Shown here: positions 7,825 to 16,830 of the stretch, in pieces
Position numbering within the stretch: the stretch's first letter is position 1
How the letters are laid out: every line of letters begins with the position of its first letter
DNA from: Saccharothrix ecbatanensis
GTDB taxonomy: Bacteria > Actinomycetota > Actinomycetes > Mycobacteriales > Pseudonocardiaceae
Reading direction: 5' to 3'
DNA: 64,000 bases
Assembly (NCBI RefSeq): GCF_014205015.1
Contig: NZ_JACHMO010000001.1
Span: 744,001 to 808,000 of the forward strand
Made by a program: the position numbers and the translations under genes
Notes under the pieces: generated by a model
Databases searched by the model: none
What the model was told of the DNA's origin: nothing
Seen by the model: only the letters and a program-made list of their open reading frames with translations

Positions 7825-9042
7825 TCAGAGTTGCGCCGAGGAGTCCGCTTCGGCGGTGGAACGAGTGGCCTCGCCCGCCGGCGCGTCGAGGTCGAAGGCG
7901 TTCTTGATCCGCTCCAGTTCCTGTTTGAGGCGGTTGGTGTTGTCCTCGTCGTCCTCGAACGGATTGCTGCTGTCAGGGATCAGCGTCTGGTTCTGCTCGG
8001 CGAAGTCCCGGACCCGGCTCTCGTACCGCTCGAACGCGGACCGGTGGTCGGCGCCGGAGTCCTCGGCCGACGTGAGTTCCTGCGCCAGCACGTACGCCTG
8101 CACGAGCGCGACACTGGTGCCCTGGCCGGTCAGCGGCGACGGCGACGACGCGGCGTCGCCCACCAGCACCACCCGCCCGCTCGACCAGTTCTCCATGCGC
8201 ACCTGGGCCATCGCGCCGAAGTAGAAGTCGCTGGACTCCGCCAACGTCGCGTGCATCGCCTCGGTCTGCCACGAGACCATGTCGATCCGCTCGGCGACCA
8301 TCTGGCGGTGCAGCTCCACGTCCCGGTCCTCGATCAACTCCGGTGACGCGATGCCGACGATCACGCGCACTTCGCTGTTGTCCCTGGTGGGGTAGAGCAC
8401 GTACGTCGAGGCCGGGTCCTGCACCCACAGCTCCCAGTCCTGCAGGTCGAACCGGTTGACCCCGCCGAACGTGGCGATGTAGGCGTTCAGGTGGTGGAGG
8501 TACTTCTCGTGCGGGCCGAAGACGAGCCGGCGGACGTCGGAGTAGAGCCCGTCCGCGCCGATCACCAGGTCGAACTCGCGCGGCGCCATGTGCTCGAAGG
8601 TGACCCGCACCCCGTCGGCCTGCTCGTCGAGCCCGGTGATCCAGTCGCCGAAGACGAGTTCGGTAGCGGCGTCGGCACGGGAGGCGTCCACCTGGTCGAG
8701 GTTGGCGCGCAGGACGGCGCTCAGGTCCTCGCGGAGGATCTCGATGTCCTCGCTGCCCACCTGGCCACTGCTGAAGACGTACTCTTCCGACCGCCACTGC
8801 TCGACGCCCGCACCGTCCACGTTGGACATGCCGCGCAGCCTGGTGCGCAGCCGCTCGAGCTCGTCGATGATCCCCATCCGCTGGGCCACGGTGAGGGCCA
8901 CGCCGCGGATGTCGACGGCCACGCCGGTGGACCGGGGCTGAGGGGAGCGTTCGATCACGGTGACCGTGCTGCCGTGTCGCCTGAGCAGGGCGGCGAGAGC
9001 CAACCCGGCCACACCGCAGCCGGAGATGAGCACCTTGGACAT
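7825..9042 (-). CDS. FAD-dependent aromatic-type monooxygenase
   Basis: A 405-residue group A flavoprotein monooxygenase. It starts with the dinucleotide-binding motif SGCGVAGLALAALLRRHGS and has the second FAD motif GDAASSPSPLTGQGTS. It resembles the PHBH/TetX type, which hydroxylates aromatic or polyketide substrates with NAD(P)H and O2. The ATG at 9042 has GGAAGG 7 bases upstream. The upstream region carries CTTAC-NNN-GTAAG palindromes, so a TetR-like repressor is likely. The C-terminal ~40 residues are charged and probably flexible. Confidence 0.87.
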   Translation of the reverse strand: MSKVLISGCGVAGLALAALLRRHGSTVTVIERSPQPRSTGVAVDIRGVALTVAQRMGIIDELERLRTRLRGMSNVDGAGVEQWRSEEYVFSSGQVGSEDIEILREDLSAVLRANLDQVDASRADAATELVFGDWITGLDEQADGVRVTFEHMAPREFDLVIGADGLYSDVRRLVFGPHEKYLHHLNAYIATFGGVNRFDLQDWELWVQDPASTYVLYPTRDNSEVRVIVGIASPELIEDRDVELHRQMVAERIDMVSWQTEAMHATLAESSDFYFGAMAQVRMENWSSGRVVLVGDAASSPSPLTGQGTSVALVQAYVLAQELTSAEDSGADHRSAFERYESRVRDFAEQNQTLIPDSSNPFEDDEDNTNRLKQELERIKNAFDLDAPAGEATRSTAEADSSAQL

Positions 9043-9102
9043 CAAGCACCTTCCGATCGACACGCCGTGTGCCTTGTAATACATCCAGTACAAGCGGATG
9101 TT

Positions 9103-9123
9103 GGGCCTTACGACGTAAGGCCC
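9103..9123. promoter_or_regulatory. Operator palindrome 1
   Basis: GGGCCTTAC-GAC-GTAAGGCCC: perfect 9-bp arms with a 3-base spacer, about 60 bases upstream of the FAD monooxygenase start. It shares the core CTTAC-NNN-GTAAG with three other sites in this gap. Confidence 0.75.
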
Positions 9124-9140
9124 GTGAAGCCGGACGCTAC

Positions 9141-9155
9141 ACTTACGCCGTAAGT
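9141..9155. promoter_or_regulatory. Operator palindrome 2
   Basis: ACTTAC-GCC-GTAAGT, perfect 6-bp arms with a 3-base spacer, in the promoter region of the FAD monooxygenase. The spacing from site 1 is 38 bases between starts. Confidence 0.75.
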
Positions 9156-9359
9156 AGTGTCAACGGCATCCTACGGCATCCTGAGAGTTCGCTGATGACG
9201 TGTGACCTGCGCCGCACGCGGGCCTGTTCACCGGCCCGGGGCGCTGTCGGACCGTCCATAAGCGACGATCAACAGCGGTCGACTTCGAAAGTCGCGGACT
9301 TCGGGCATTTGTCTAGTTTGTCGCTGTTTCCGGGCAATTCCGCGTTGACGTTGACACTC

Positions 9360-9372
9360 CTTACGGCGTAAG
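9360..9372. promoter_or_regulatory. Operator palindrome 3
   Basis: CTTAC-GGC-GTAAG, perfect 5-bp arms, on the side of the gap nearer the carboxymuconolactone decarboxylase-like gene. Confidence 0.7.
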
Positions 9373-9390
9373 CGTAATATTCCGACTTGA

Positions 9391-9407
9391 GGCTTACTCT
9401 GTAAGCC
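9391..9407. promoter_or_regulatory. Operator palindrome 4
   Basis: GGCTTAC-TCT-GTAAGCC, perfect 7-bp arms with a 3-base spacer, 31 bases from site 3. Apart from the four sites, the 600-bp gap 9043-9642 holds no gene I can support. Confidence 0.75.
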
Positions 9408-9642
9408 GCAGTCGTCGCCGCGAGGGGTGTCGACGACGTGTTCGCAGGTGACAGGCAGCAGAGCTACGGGTGCGGGGGTTCACCGAAGCTGTCCACGACG
9501 CGCCGCGACGGCGGAACGGGATGCCCCGGCACTCATCCGCTGAAGGAATGAGGCACATGCTGAACTTCCACGCAGAACCCGTAAAAGTGCGGCGGAAACG
9601 GCCATCTGCGGTTCCGCGGCCGGATGGGGACGGGCGCCTGTC

Positions 9643-10242
9643 GTGACCATCCGGAAAGCGCCCGCGCGCATCGCCCCGGCGCCCGCGGAACAGATCCGTC
9701 CGCTGGTCGGCTTGCCCGCCAACGCGCCGACCGGCCCCGATGGACCGCTGGCGCACATCGAGGGCCGTCCCGTGCTCAACGTCCAGGCGGTCATCGGCAA
9801 GCACCCGGAGCTGTTGGTCGCGCTGAGCCCGATGCTCACCGCGCTCGGCCTCGGGGTGCTGCCCCTGCGCGACCGTGAACTGGCCGTGCTGCGCGTCGGG
9901 TACGGCCTGCGCTCCGACTACGAGTGGGCGCACCACGCGGCCGTCGGGGCCAAGGCCGGTCTCACCGAGCAGGAGATCGCCCGGGTCGCGATCGGTCCGG
10001 ACGCGCCCGGTTGGTCGGAGTTCGACGCCGCGTTGCTGCGGGCGGTCGACGAACTGCGCGGTCCTCGGGCCAGGGTGTCCGATCGGACGTGGGCGCAGTT
10101 GATCGTCCGCTACGACGAACAGCAGATGGTGGAGCTGCTGGCGACGATCGGCGCGTACACGATGCTCGCGTACATCCTGAATTCCTGCGACGTCGCCATC
10201 GAGGACTGGTTCACCGACCCCCCTGCCCTTCCGGAGGTATGA
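9643..10242 (+). CDS. Carboxymuconolactone decarboxylase family protein
   Basis: A 199-residue CMD/AhpD-fold protein: LRDRELAVLRVGYGLRSDYEWAHHAAVGAKAGLTEQEIARV is the family core. It has the DYEWAHH motif but no CxxC, so it is not a typical AhpD peroxidase. Such proteins decarboxylate gamma-carboxymuconolactone-like substrates or have unassigned roles. The GTG start at 9643 has only a weak upstream purine run. Two CTTAC-NNN-GTAAG operators upstream suggest co-regulation with the divergent FAD monooxygenase. Confidence 0.8.
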   Translation: MTIRKAPARIAPAPAEQIRPLVGLPANAPTGPDGPLAHIEGRPVLNVQAVIGKHPELLVALSPMLTALGLGVLPLRDRELAVLRVGYGLRSDYEWAHHAAVGAKAGLTEQEIARVAIGPDAPGWSEFDAALLRAVDELRGPRARVSDRTWAQLIVRYDEQQMVELLATIGAYTMLAYILNSCDVAIEDWFTDPPALPEV

Positions 10243-10253
10243 ACCACGGAAGG

Positions 10254-10294
10254 CGTGGGAACGCCCGCCACTGGGGGTGGCGGGCGTTCCCACG
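10254..10294. terminator. Bidirectional terminator between convergent genes
   Basis: Perfect 18-bp arms (CGTGGGAACGCCCGCCAC at 10254-10271 and its complement at 10277-10294) with a 5-base loop. It lies in the 57-bp gap between the CMD-like gene and the S8 protease, and can serve both. Confidence 0.9.
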
Positions 10295-10299
10295 TCAGG

Positions 10300-12027
10300 T
10301 CAGAGGAAGTCGCCGCCGCGCGTGACCGCGCCGTAAGCGTCCACGATGCCGTGGCCGTAGAAGCCGTTGAACGCCTCGTCCCCGACGCAGGTCGCGGTGA
10401 ACTCGGCCGACCGGCCCACGTTCTCGTAGGACACGGTCCGCGGCTCCGGGCACGCCCGCTTCGTGGCCGTCTTGTACAGCACCTGCTCGACCTTGTCGGG
10501 TGACAGCGTCAGCGTGCCGGGGTGCGACCGGTCCTTCTTGCCGTACTGGCTGACCACCAGCGCGGCCACGCCCGCGGCGTGCGGAGCGGCCATCGAGGTG
10601 CCCTGCGCGTAGCGGTAGTACCCGCAGGAGGAAGCGTCGCAGTACTTGGTCACGCCGGCCGCGAGGGCCGTCGGGCTGATGTTGCCTTCCGCGTCGATGT
10701 CGCCCGCGGCCAGCGCGACGTTGCGCGCGTACGCGGAGCGGATCAGGTTCTCGTTCGTCCGGTACCAGTCCGTGCCGAGGCCGTCGCGGAAGTAGCCGCC
10801 GGGAGCGGACAGGGAGGTCTGCTCGGTGCCGTAGTTGGAGTAGTCGGCCTTGGCGGTCGACGGGCCGAGGGCGGACACCGAGATGACGTGGTCGCCCTCG
10901 GTCGGGAGGTTGAGGCACGTCGCGTTGTCGATCGGGCGCGGGTAGGCCGCCCCGGGCGGGTAGTTCGGGCTGGCCACGTCGGTCCGCGGGTTGCCGAGGT
11001 CCTCGTGGTTGTTGCCGCCGGCGCCGATCAGGGTCACGCCCTTGCCGTGCGCGTAGTTCAGCGCGCGCTGGATCGCGGCGATCGTGGTCCGCTGGGCGAT
11101 CTGCGCTTCGGGGCTGTCGGCCGGGTTGGCCGCGCAGTTCATGTACCACGGGTCGACGTAGAACGACATGTTGATCACGTCGAGGCCGATGTCGGCGCCG
11201 TAGGTCAGCGCGTCCACCACCGGCTGGAGGAAGAACGAGCCGGAGTCCTGGCCGCCGCGGATGTTGACCAGCGACACGTTCGGGGCGACACCGGAGATGC
11301 CGAAGCCGTTGGCCGCCGCGCCGATGGTGCCCGCGACGTGCGTGCCGTGGCCCTGGTCGTCGTGGTCCGCGGGGTCGACGCAGCCGCGGAACTCGCACGG
11401 CCCGTCGAACTCGTCGCCGTTGGTGTCGTTCGGGATGTCGAAGGTGAAGTTGCGGGACAGCGCGCGGTTGAAGTTGGGCGCGATGTCCGGGTGCGTGCCG
11501 TCGACGCCGGTGTCCAGCACGCCGACGTAGACGCGCCGGTCACCGGCCTGCTTCGCCCGTGCGATGTCCGAGCGGACCAGGCGCAGGCCCCACAGGGCGT
11601 CGTCGAGCGGGTCCAGGCCGGCCGTGGTCGAGGGAGCGACCTTGCGGGTGGTCACGCCCGGCGCGCCGACGTGCTCGTTCTCCACGTCATGGGCTTTCCG
11701 CGCGCCGCGGTTGCCGTTGGCCGGGAGCTTCCCGATCGGTGTCACCGGTGCGGCTCCGAACACCGCGTCGGAGGCGGTGACGCGCTGGACGAAGCCGGTG
11801 GCGGGCGCCTTCACGGTCAGCGTGCCGACCGCGGTGTTCTCGACCGTGACCCGACCGCCCGCGGCCCGGACCGCGGCACGTGCCGCCTGGCTGGTCGCGC
11901 CGACCTCCACCAGCACGGTGTAGTCGGTGGTCCGCTGTTCGCCTGACGCGGGTTGGACGCCCGCTACGAGCATCGCCGCCGCACTCGCCAGCGCAAGCGC
12001 GGGGCGGGTGAGTCTGTGTGCCCTCAC
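10300..12027 (-). CDS. Secreted S8 family (subtilisin-like) serine peptidase
   Basis: A 575-residue secreted protease. A signal peptide (about 1-29, ending ASG) is followed by a propeptide-like region (DYTVLVEVG... to about 140) and the S8 domain. The triad is Asp172 (VLDTGVDGTHP), His227 (HGTHVAGT) and Ser477 (GTSMAAPHAAG), with oxyanion Asn in AGGNNH near 339. Cys pairs (211/216, 462/467) suggest disulphides. The GTG start at 12027 has GGGAG 5 bases upstream and begins a normal signal peptide. It is a single-gene unit with its own promoter region (12028-12242) and a terminator. Confidence 0.92.
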   Translation of the reverse strand: MRAHRLTRPALALASAAAMLVAGVQPASGEQRTTDYTVLVEVGATSQAARAAVRAAGGRVTVENTAVGTLTVKAPATGFVQRVTASDAVFGAAPVTPIGKLPANGNRGARKAHDVENEHVGAPGVTTRKVAPSTTAGLDPLDDALWGLRLVRSDIARAKQAGDRRVYVGVLDTGVDGTHPDIAPNFNRALSRNFTFDIPNDTNGDEFDGPCEFRGCVDPADHDDQGHGTHVAGTIGAAANGFGISGVAPNVSLVNIRGGQDSGSFFLQPVVDALTYGADIGLDVINMSFYVDPWYMNCAANPADSPEAQIAQRTTIAAIQRALNYAHGKGVTLIGAGGNNHEDLGNPRTDVASPNYPPGAAYPRPIDNATCLNLPTEGDHVISVSALGPSTAKADYSNYGTEQTSLSAPGGYFRDGLGTDWYRTNENLIRSAYARNVALAAGDIDAEGNISPTALAAGVTKYCDASSCGYYRYAQGTSMAAPHAAGVAALVVSQYGKKDRSHPGTLTLSPDKVEQVLYKTATKRACPEPRTVSYENVGRSAEFTATCVGDEAFNGFYGHGIVDAYGAVTRGGDFL

Positions 12028-12242
12028 ATTGTCTCCCTCATACCAAGTTCGGGTGGATCCGACACCCTGACACAGGGAACGGCCCATGGTCAGGAGCCTT
12101 TCGTCGGTATCGGGACGTGGGCGCACTATTGCGGACTGTTGTCTTTTAACGGATGCACTGCTCCGCGCGCCGATCGCGGAAATGGTGAGGGTTGATCGGA
12201 AATCGGCACGGCGGCACGGCGCGTCCGTCACGTGGTCGGTCG
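12028..12242. promoter_or_regulatory. Upstream region of the S8 protease
   Basis: This 215-bp stretch precedes the protease start and follows the end of the MFS gene, both on the minus strand. Only the ribosome binding site (GGGAG) can be pointed to; no gene is seen. Confidence 0.35.
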
Positions 12243-13457
12243 TCAGCGCGTGACGGCCTGCGCGAGGTCGCCCGGCTCGCGCACCGCGGCGGCGGCGGCA
12301 GCCCTGGCGGCCCTGGTCCGGCGGTCGAGGTGAGCGGCGAGGAACGAGAGCAGCAGGGCCGTGCCGGACAGCACCGCGCCGACCCAGTTCGGTGACGTGT
12401 AGCCGAAGCCAGCGGCGATGACGATGCCACCGAGCCACGCGGCCAGCGCGTTGCCGAGGTTGAAGGCGCCGATGTTGGCGGCCGAGGCCATGGTGGGCGC
12501 CGCCGAGGCCTGGTCGAGGACCCACTTCTGCAACGGCGGCACGGTGGCGAAGCCCAACGCGCCGATCACCGTCAGCGTCACCGCGGCCAGGACCTGGTTG
12601 TGCGCGGTCAAGGTGAACAGCAGCAGTGCCAGCGTGAGGGCGCCGAGCGTGGTGAAGAGCATCGGCATCAGGGCGCGGTCGGCGAACCGGCCGCCGATCA
12701 GGTTGCCCGCGAACATGCCGATCCCGAACAGGACGAGCAGCCAGGTCACCGCGCCGGCGGAGTAGCCGGTGACCTCGGTCATCATCGGCGTGATGTAGGT
12801 GATCGCGGCGAACACGCCGCCGTAGCCGAGGACGGTCATCGCCATGGCCAGCCAGACCTGGACGTTGCGGAAGGCGGCGAACTCGGAGCGCACCGTGCCG
12901 CCTTCGGGTCGACCGGTGGACGGCACGAGCTTGGCCACGCCGAGCAGTCCGACCACGCCGAGCACCGCGACGAGGGCGAAGGTGACCCGCCAGCCCGAGG
13001 TCTGGCCGATGTGGGTGCCGAGCGGGACGCCGACGATCGTCGCGAGGGTGAGACCCATGAACATCAGGGAGATGGCGGACGCCTTCTTGTCCGGGGCGAC
13101 GAGGTTGGCGGCGACCACCGAGCCGATCCCGAAGAACGCGCCGTGGGCCAGCGAGGCGACGACGCGGCCGACGAGCATGACGCCGAACACGGGTGCCACG
13201 GCGGAGAGCACGTTGCCGACGATGAACAGGCCCATGAGCAGGATGAGCATCTTCTTGCGGGACACCCTGGTGCCCAGGATGGTGAGCAGCGGGGCGCCGA
13301 GCACGACACCGAGGGCGTAACCGGTCACCAGCCACCCGGCGGTGGGGATCGTGACGCCGAACTCGCCGGCGACCTCGGGCAGCACCCCCATGATCACGAA
13401 TTCGGTGGTGCCGATGCCGAATGCCCCGATGGCGAGGGCCACGAGCGCGAGAGGCAT
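12243..13457 (-). CDS. MFS transporter, DHA1 type (AraJ/ChlR-like exporter)
   Basis: A 404-residue, 12-helix major facilitator of the DHA1 drug:proton antiporter kind. The N-terminal AIGAFGIGTTEFVIMGVLPEVAGEFGV is typical of the AraJ/YdhP/chloramphenicol-resistance subgroup; motif A is reduced to TRVSRKK. The Ala/Arg-rich C-terminal tail is cytoplasmic. It is divergent from a MarR-family gene 161 bp away, the usual arrangement for a MarR-repressed exporter. The substrate is unknown. Confidence 0.9.
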   Translation of the reverse strand: MPLALVALAIGAFGIGTTEFVIMGVLPEVAGEFGVTIPTAGWLVTGYALGVVLGAPLLTILGTRVSRKKMLILLMGLFIVGNVLSAVAPVFGVMLVGRVVASLAHGAFFGIGSVVAANLVAPDKKASAISLMFMGLTLATIVGVPLGTHIGQTSGWRVTFALVAVLGVVGLLGVAKLVPSTGRPEGGTVRSEFAAFRNVQVWLAMAMTVLGYGGVFAAITYITPMMTEVTGYSAGAVTWLLVLFGIGMFAGNLIGGRFADRALMPMLFTTLGALTLALLLFTLTAHNQVLAAVTLTVIGALGFATVPPLQKWVLDQASAAPTMASAANIGAFNLGNALAAWLGGIVIAAGFGYTSPNWVGAVLSGTALLLSFLAAHLDRRTRAARAAAAAAVREPGDLAQAVTR

Positions 13458-13558
13458 GTGATGAGCCTTCCAGTGATGGGCGCATGAGTACTACAGGCGT
13501 GCGACGTTAGTTGCACACGCGGGGTATCTGCAAGCGCGGGATAACGCTGGGCGCTGGT

Positions 13559-13576
13559 AATGTGAGTAGTATCATT
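13559..13576. promoter_or_regulatory. Candidate MarR operator
   Basis: An imperfect palindrome AATGTGAGTAGTATCATT lies in the MFS/MarR divergent gap, 43 bases before the marR-type start. The size and place fit a MarR site, but the symmetry is partial, so this is tentative. Confidence 0.35.
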
Positions 13577-13618
13577 TGCTGTGGGCAGCTACCGGCCCGA
13601 TTGCCAGGGAGGCTCCTG

Positions 13619-14080
13619 ATGACCGCGACCGCTTCGACGCCCACCGCGCCGGCACTGGCCGCCGGCTGGTGCACTCTTTCCTTGCTGCACGGGCGGATCG
13701 AGGCGCGCGTCGAGGGGGCGCTGGCCGTGCACGACCTGAGCGTGCGCGAGTACTCGCTGCTCGACGTGTTGAGCCGCCAGCACAACGGCGAGGGTGGTCA
13801 TTTGCAGATGAAGCAGGTGACGGAGGCCGTCGTGCTGAGCCAGAGCGCGACGACCCGACTGGTCACCCGGCTCGAAGACCGGGGGCTGCTGTCGCGCTAC
13901 CTGTGCCCGACCGACCGGCGCGGTATCTACACCGACGTCACGGACGCCGGGCTCGCCCTGTTGGAGGAGGCGCGGCCGACCTACCTCGCCGCGTTGGGTG
14001 AAGCGCTCGAAGAGGCGGGCCGCGACCCCAAACTGCGTCCGCTGGTCGACGTCGTCAGGGCGCTGGGCACGTCGGCCTGA
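13619..14080 (+). CDS. MarR family transcriptional regulator
   Basis: A 153-residue winged-helix regulator. The wHTH runs through VREYSLLDVLSRQ, LQMKQVTEAVVLSQSATTRLVTRLEDRGLLSR with the wing CPTDRRGIYTDVTDAG. The ATG at 13619 follows GGGAGG by 6 bases; longer in-frame starts lie in the promoter. It probably represses the divergent MFS gene. Confidence 0.9.
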   Translation: MTATASTPTAPALAAGWCTLSLLHGRIEARVEGALAVHDLSVREYSLLDVLSRQHNGEGGHLQMKQVTEAVVLSQSATTRLVTRLEDRGLLSRYLCPTDRRGIYTDVTDAGLALLEEARPTYLAALGEALEEAGRDPKLRPLVDVVRALGTSA

Positions 14081-14097
14081 GTGGCACGGCGGTCCGT

Positions 14098-14373
14098 TCA
14101 GTTCGTGTTGGGCCTCGGTCCGACTGACCACACGGCGATCGCGGGTGCGGCCGGTACCGCGAAGATCATCAGGAAGATCGGCAACTCCTCGGCGAGGCCG
14201 TATCCCGCTTCGAGGACGCCGATGGCGAGGTTGCCCGCGGCGAGGGCGAACCACACCAGCAGGAAGTCCTCCATCGCGCGCCGGACGCCGATCGCCTTCA
14301 CCCGGCGCCCGGCGGCGAGGAACACCACCAGCAGGACCAGGCCCACGACGATGATCACGGCAGTTCTGGGCAT
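14098..14373 (-). CDS. Small membrane protein
   Basis: A 91-residue protein with three hydrophobic segments (about 4-21, 38-57, 65-82) separated by a basic loop (GRRVKAIGVRR). I do not recognise a named family. The ATG at 14373 has TGGAG 5 bases upstream. It ends a TetR-SDR-SDR operon on the minus strand, and may be a carrier or membrane partner for that unit. Confidence 0.65.
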   Translation of the reverse strand: MPRTAVIIVVGLVLLVVFLAAGRRVKAIGVRRAMEDFLLVWFALAAGNLAIGVLEAGYGLAEELPIFLMIFAVPAAPAIAVWSVGPRPNTN

Positions 14374-14413
14374 CGCCACTCCAGAGGTCCGCACCCGAGC
14401 CGCCTCGGTGGCC

Positions 14414-15315
14414 TCACGTCGTCTGGTAGTTCACGGGCTTGAGCACGTCCGCCAGACCGATGCGCTCCAGGAACTCCACCCGGACGCGGTCCGCCACTTC
14501 GGACACTTCCGCAGACCCGTCGTCGGTCGGGTCGATGTGGGTGCGGAACGGGCGCTTGCCGCGGGGTGCGTTGACGATGTCCACCACGGCGTCGGCCACG
14601 GCCGACACGTCGGCGTCCAGGGGCGTGATCGCGGCGAGCCGCTGGGCCACCTGCTCCATCAGCCCGGCGTAACCGCGGTCGTACGCGGTGACGGTGGACT
14701 GGTCGGCCGGATGGCCGCCGTTGGCGAAGTGGTTCGTGCCCGAGGTGAACGCGCCCGGCACGATGATCGACGTCTCGATGCCGAACCGGGCCACCTCGGC
14801 CGCGTAGCTCACCGCGAGAGCGTCCATCGCGGCCTTGGCGGCGAAGTACGGCGCGAGGTAGGGCGGCGTGCCACCGCGTGTGCTGCTGCTTCCGGTCCAC
14901 ACGAGCAGTCCGTGGCCTTGGGCGCGCATCAGGGGCAGTGCGGCCCGGTTGACCCGCTGCGCGCCGAGCACGTTGGTGTCGTAGACCGCGGCCATCTCCT
15001 CCGGGGTGAACGCCTCGGCCGGGCCCGTCACCATGTGGCCCGCGTTGTGCATCAGCACGTCGATCCGGCCGTGCGCACCGCGGACCGCGTCGATCGCGCG
15101 TTCGCCGAGTCCTGACTGGACACGTCCAGTTCGACCGTCCGCAGGTCGATGCCGTGCTCGGTGGCGTACGCGGCGATCCTGGCGACGTTCGCCGCGTTGC
15201 GGCCTGTGGTGTCACGGACGCCCGCGTAGACGGTGTGGCCCGCGTGCGCCAGTGCCTTGGCGCTCAGCACGCCGATACCGCTGGAGGCCCCGGTGATGAC
15301 GATGATCTCGCTCAT
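14414..15315 (-). pseudogene. SDR family oxidoreductase, frameshifted
   Basis: A short-chain dehydrogenase split by a one-base deletion. The N-terminal part starts at ATG 15315 (AAAGGA upstream) with the NAD(P) motif TGASSGIG and runs to VELDVSSQDS. From about 15105-15113 the reading frame must shift to continue with RAIDAVRGAHGRIDVLMHNAG. The C-terminal part has NAG, the catalytic Ser (WTGSSS), Tyr and Lys (PYFAAK), although the usual Y-x-x-x-K is PYFAAK. Restoring one base would give about 300 residues. Without it, translation stops at 15052, or a 214-residue C-terminal fragment could start at 15058. A sequencing error is an alternative explanation. Confidence 0.8.
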
Positions 15316-15344
15316 GATGGTCGGTCCTTTCTGGACAGTGCGGA

Positions 15345-16073
15345 TCAGATCGCGCCGCCGTTGGTGCGGATGACCTGGCCGTTGATCCACCGGGACGGGC
15401 CGGCGAGGAACGAGACGAGGTCGGCGACGTCGGACGGTGTGCCCAGGCGCTGGAGCGGCGCGATGGCCTTGAAGCGGTCGATCGTGGCCTCGTCCTTGCC
15501 GTTCAGGAACAGGGCGGTGGCGGTCGGGCCGGGTGCCACGGCGTTGACCGTGATGTCCCGGCCGCGCAGTTCCCTGGCCAGGACGAGCGAAAGGGTCTCG
15601 ACGGCCGCCTTGGTCGCGGCGTAAGGGCCGTAGGTCTCGGTGCGCAGTCCGACCTGCGAGGAGGAGAAGGTGATGACGGCGCCGCCGTCGCGGACCCGGC
15701 GGGCCGCCTGGCGGGCGATGACGAACGTGCCGCGGACGTTGGTGCGGACCATCCGGTCGAACGCGTCGAGGTCCAGGTCGGCGACCGTCGACAGGTGCAT
15801 GACCCCGGCCGCGTTGACGACGACGTCGACCCCGCCGAAGGTCGACTCCGCGGCGTCGAACAGCGCTTCGGCCTGCTCGGCGTCGGCGACGTCGGCCCGG
15901 AACGCGATGGCCTCGCCACCGGCGTCGGTGATCGCCGCGACGGTCGCCTCCGCCTCGGTGACGTTGCCCGCGTAGTTGACGACGACCGCGAGGCCGTCGG
16001 CGGCCAGTCGTTGTGCGGACTCACGGCCGATGCCACGGGATCCGCCGGTGACGATGGCGACGCGCTTGCTCAT
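15345..16073 (-). CDS. SDR family oxidoreductase (3-ketoacyl-ACP reductase-like)
   Basis: A 242-residue classical SDR. NAD(P)-binding TGGSRGIG is near residue 8, NAAG near 87, the catalytic Ser is in SSSQVG, and the Tyr/Lys pair is YAATK. It ends with the GQVIRTNGG segment typical of FabG-like enzymes. The ATG at 16073 has AAGGGG 6 bases upstream. It lies between TetR and the frameshifted SDR on one operon, so its expression is probably controlled by that TetR. Confidence 0.9.
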   Translation of the reverse strand: MSKRVAIVTGGSRGIGRESAQRLAADGLAVVVNYAGNVTEAEATVAAITDAGGEAIAFRADVADAEQAEALFDAAESTFGGVDVVVNAAGVMHLSTVADLDLDAFDRMVRTNVRGTFVIARQAARRVRDGGAVITFSSSQVGLRTETYGPYAATKAAVETLSLVLARELRGRDITVNAVAPGPTATALFLNGKDEATIDRFKAIAPLQRLGTPSDVADLVSFLAGPSRWINGQVIRTNGGAI

Positions 16074-16149
16074 GGGATTCCCCTTCAGGGCGTGTTTCAT
16101 CGCCGGTTGACGCGAGTGCGGCAACCGTTGGTTCTTCTCTTGGGTCAGG

Positions 16150-16827
16150 TCAGCTGCTGAGGCGGGTGAGCCATTCCTGGAGCAGCGCGGTTTCGTTGGT
16201 GGTGAGCGTGGCCGGTGGTGACTGGCGCAGTTGCGCGCCGAGTGCCGCCGCCGCCGCGCCGGTCACCTTCGGGGCGGGCGTTTCCGCGTCGGGCACGAGG
16301 ATCGCGGCGTGGATCGCGTCACGGACCCGGTTCGAGACGTCGGGCGCGTAGAGCTCGGACCGGGTGATCAACACGAGGGCGACGCCGGTGTTGGCGGACA
16401 TGACCATCTGGGCCGCCACCTCGGGTGGGACGGTGAGCTTGCCCGCCGCCGCGCACCGTTCGAGCACGTCGAGCAGCAGCCGGTGCGCCTCCACCGCCGC
16501 GGCGGGCGTGCCGCTCACGGTGGGGGAGTACATCAGCCGGTAGAAGCTCGGGTTCTGCAACGCGAACGCGACGTGCGTGTTCCAGCCGCTCCGCAGGTCC
16601 TCGACCGGGTCGGCGGAGGGCTTGGCCGCCCGCTTGGTCGCCAGGTACCGCTCGAACCCGTAGTCCACGACCGCGGACAGCAGGCCTTCCTTGTCGCCGA
16701 ACTGCCGGTACAGCGCGGGCGCTCCCACCCCCGCCGCCTCGCAGACGGCCCTCGTGGACACATCCGCGATCGGCGACTCGGCGAGCAGTTCGGCCGCCGC
16801 CTCCAGTATCCGCGTTCTCGTGCTCAT
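16150..16827 (-). CDS. TetR/AcrR family transcriptional regulator
   Basis: A 225-residue TetR protein. The HTH is RILEAAAELLAESPIADVSTRAVCEAAGVGAPALYRQFGDKEGLL (about 5-50), followed by a helical ligand domain. It heads the operon with two SDR genes and a membrane protein. Three 12-bp repeats lie just upstream (16831-16888), consistent with autoregulation. No good Shine-Dalgarno precedes the ATG. Confidence 0.9.
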   Translation of the reverse strand: MSTRTRILEAAAELLAESPIADVSTRAVCEAAGVGAPALYRQFGDKEGLLSAVVDYGFERYLATKRAAKPSADPVEDLRSGWNTHVAFALQNPSFYRLMYSPTVSGTPAAAVEAHRLLLDVLERCAAAGKLTVPPEVAAQMVMSANTGVALVLITRSELYAPDVSNRVRDAIHAAILVPDAETPAPKVTGAAAAALGAQLRQSPPATLTTNETALLQEWLTRLSS

Positions 16828-16830
16828 GGA

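Noticed and set aside
9394..10293. Minus-strand frame opposite the CMD-like gene
   Set aside because: Antisense shadow; the plus-strand protein has the family core motif.
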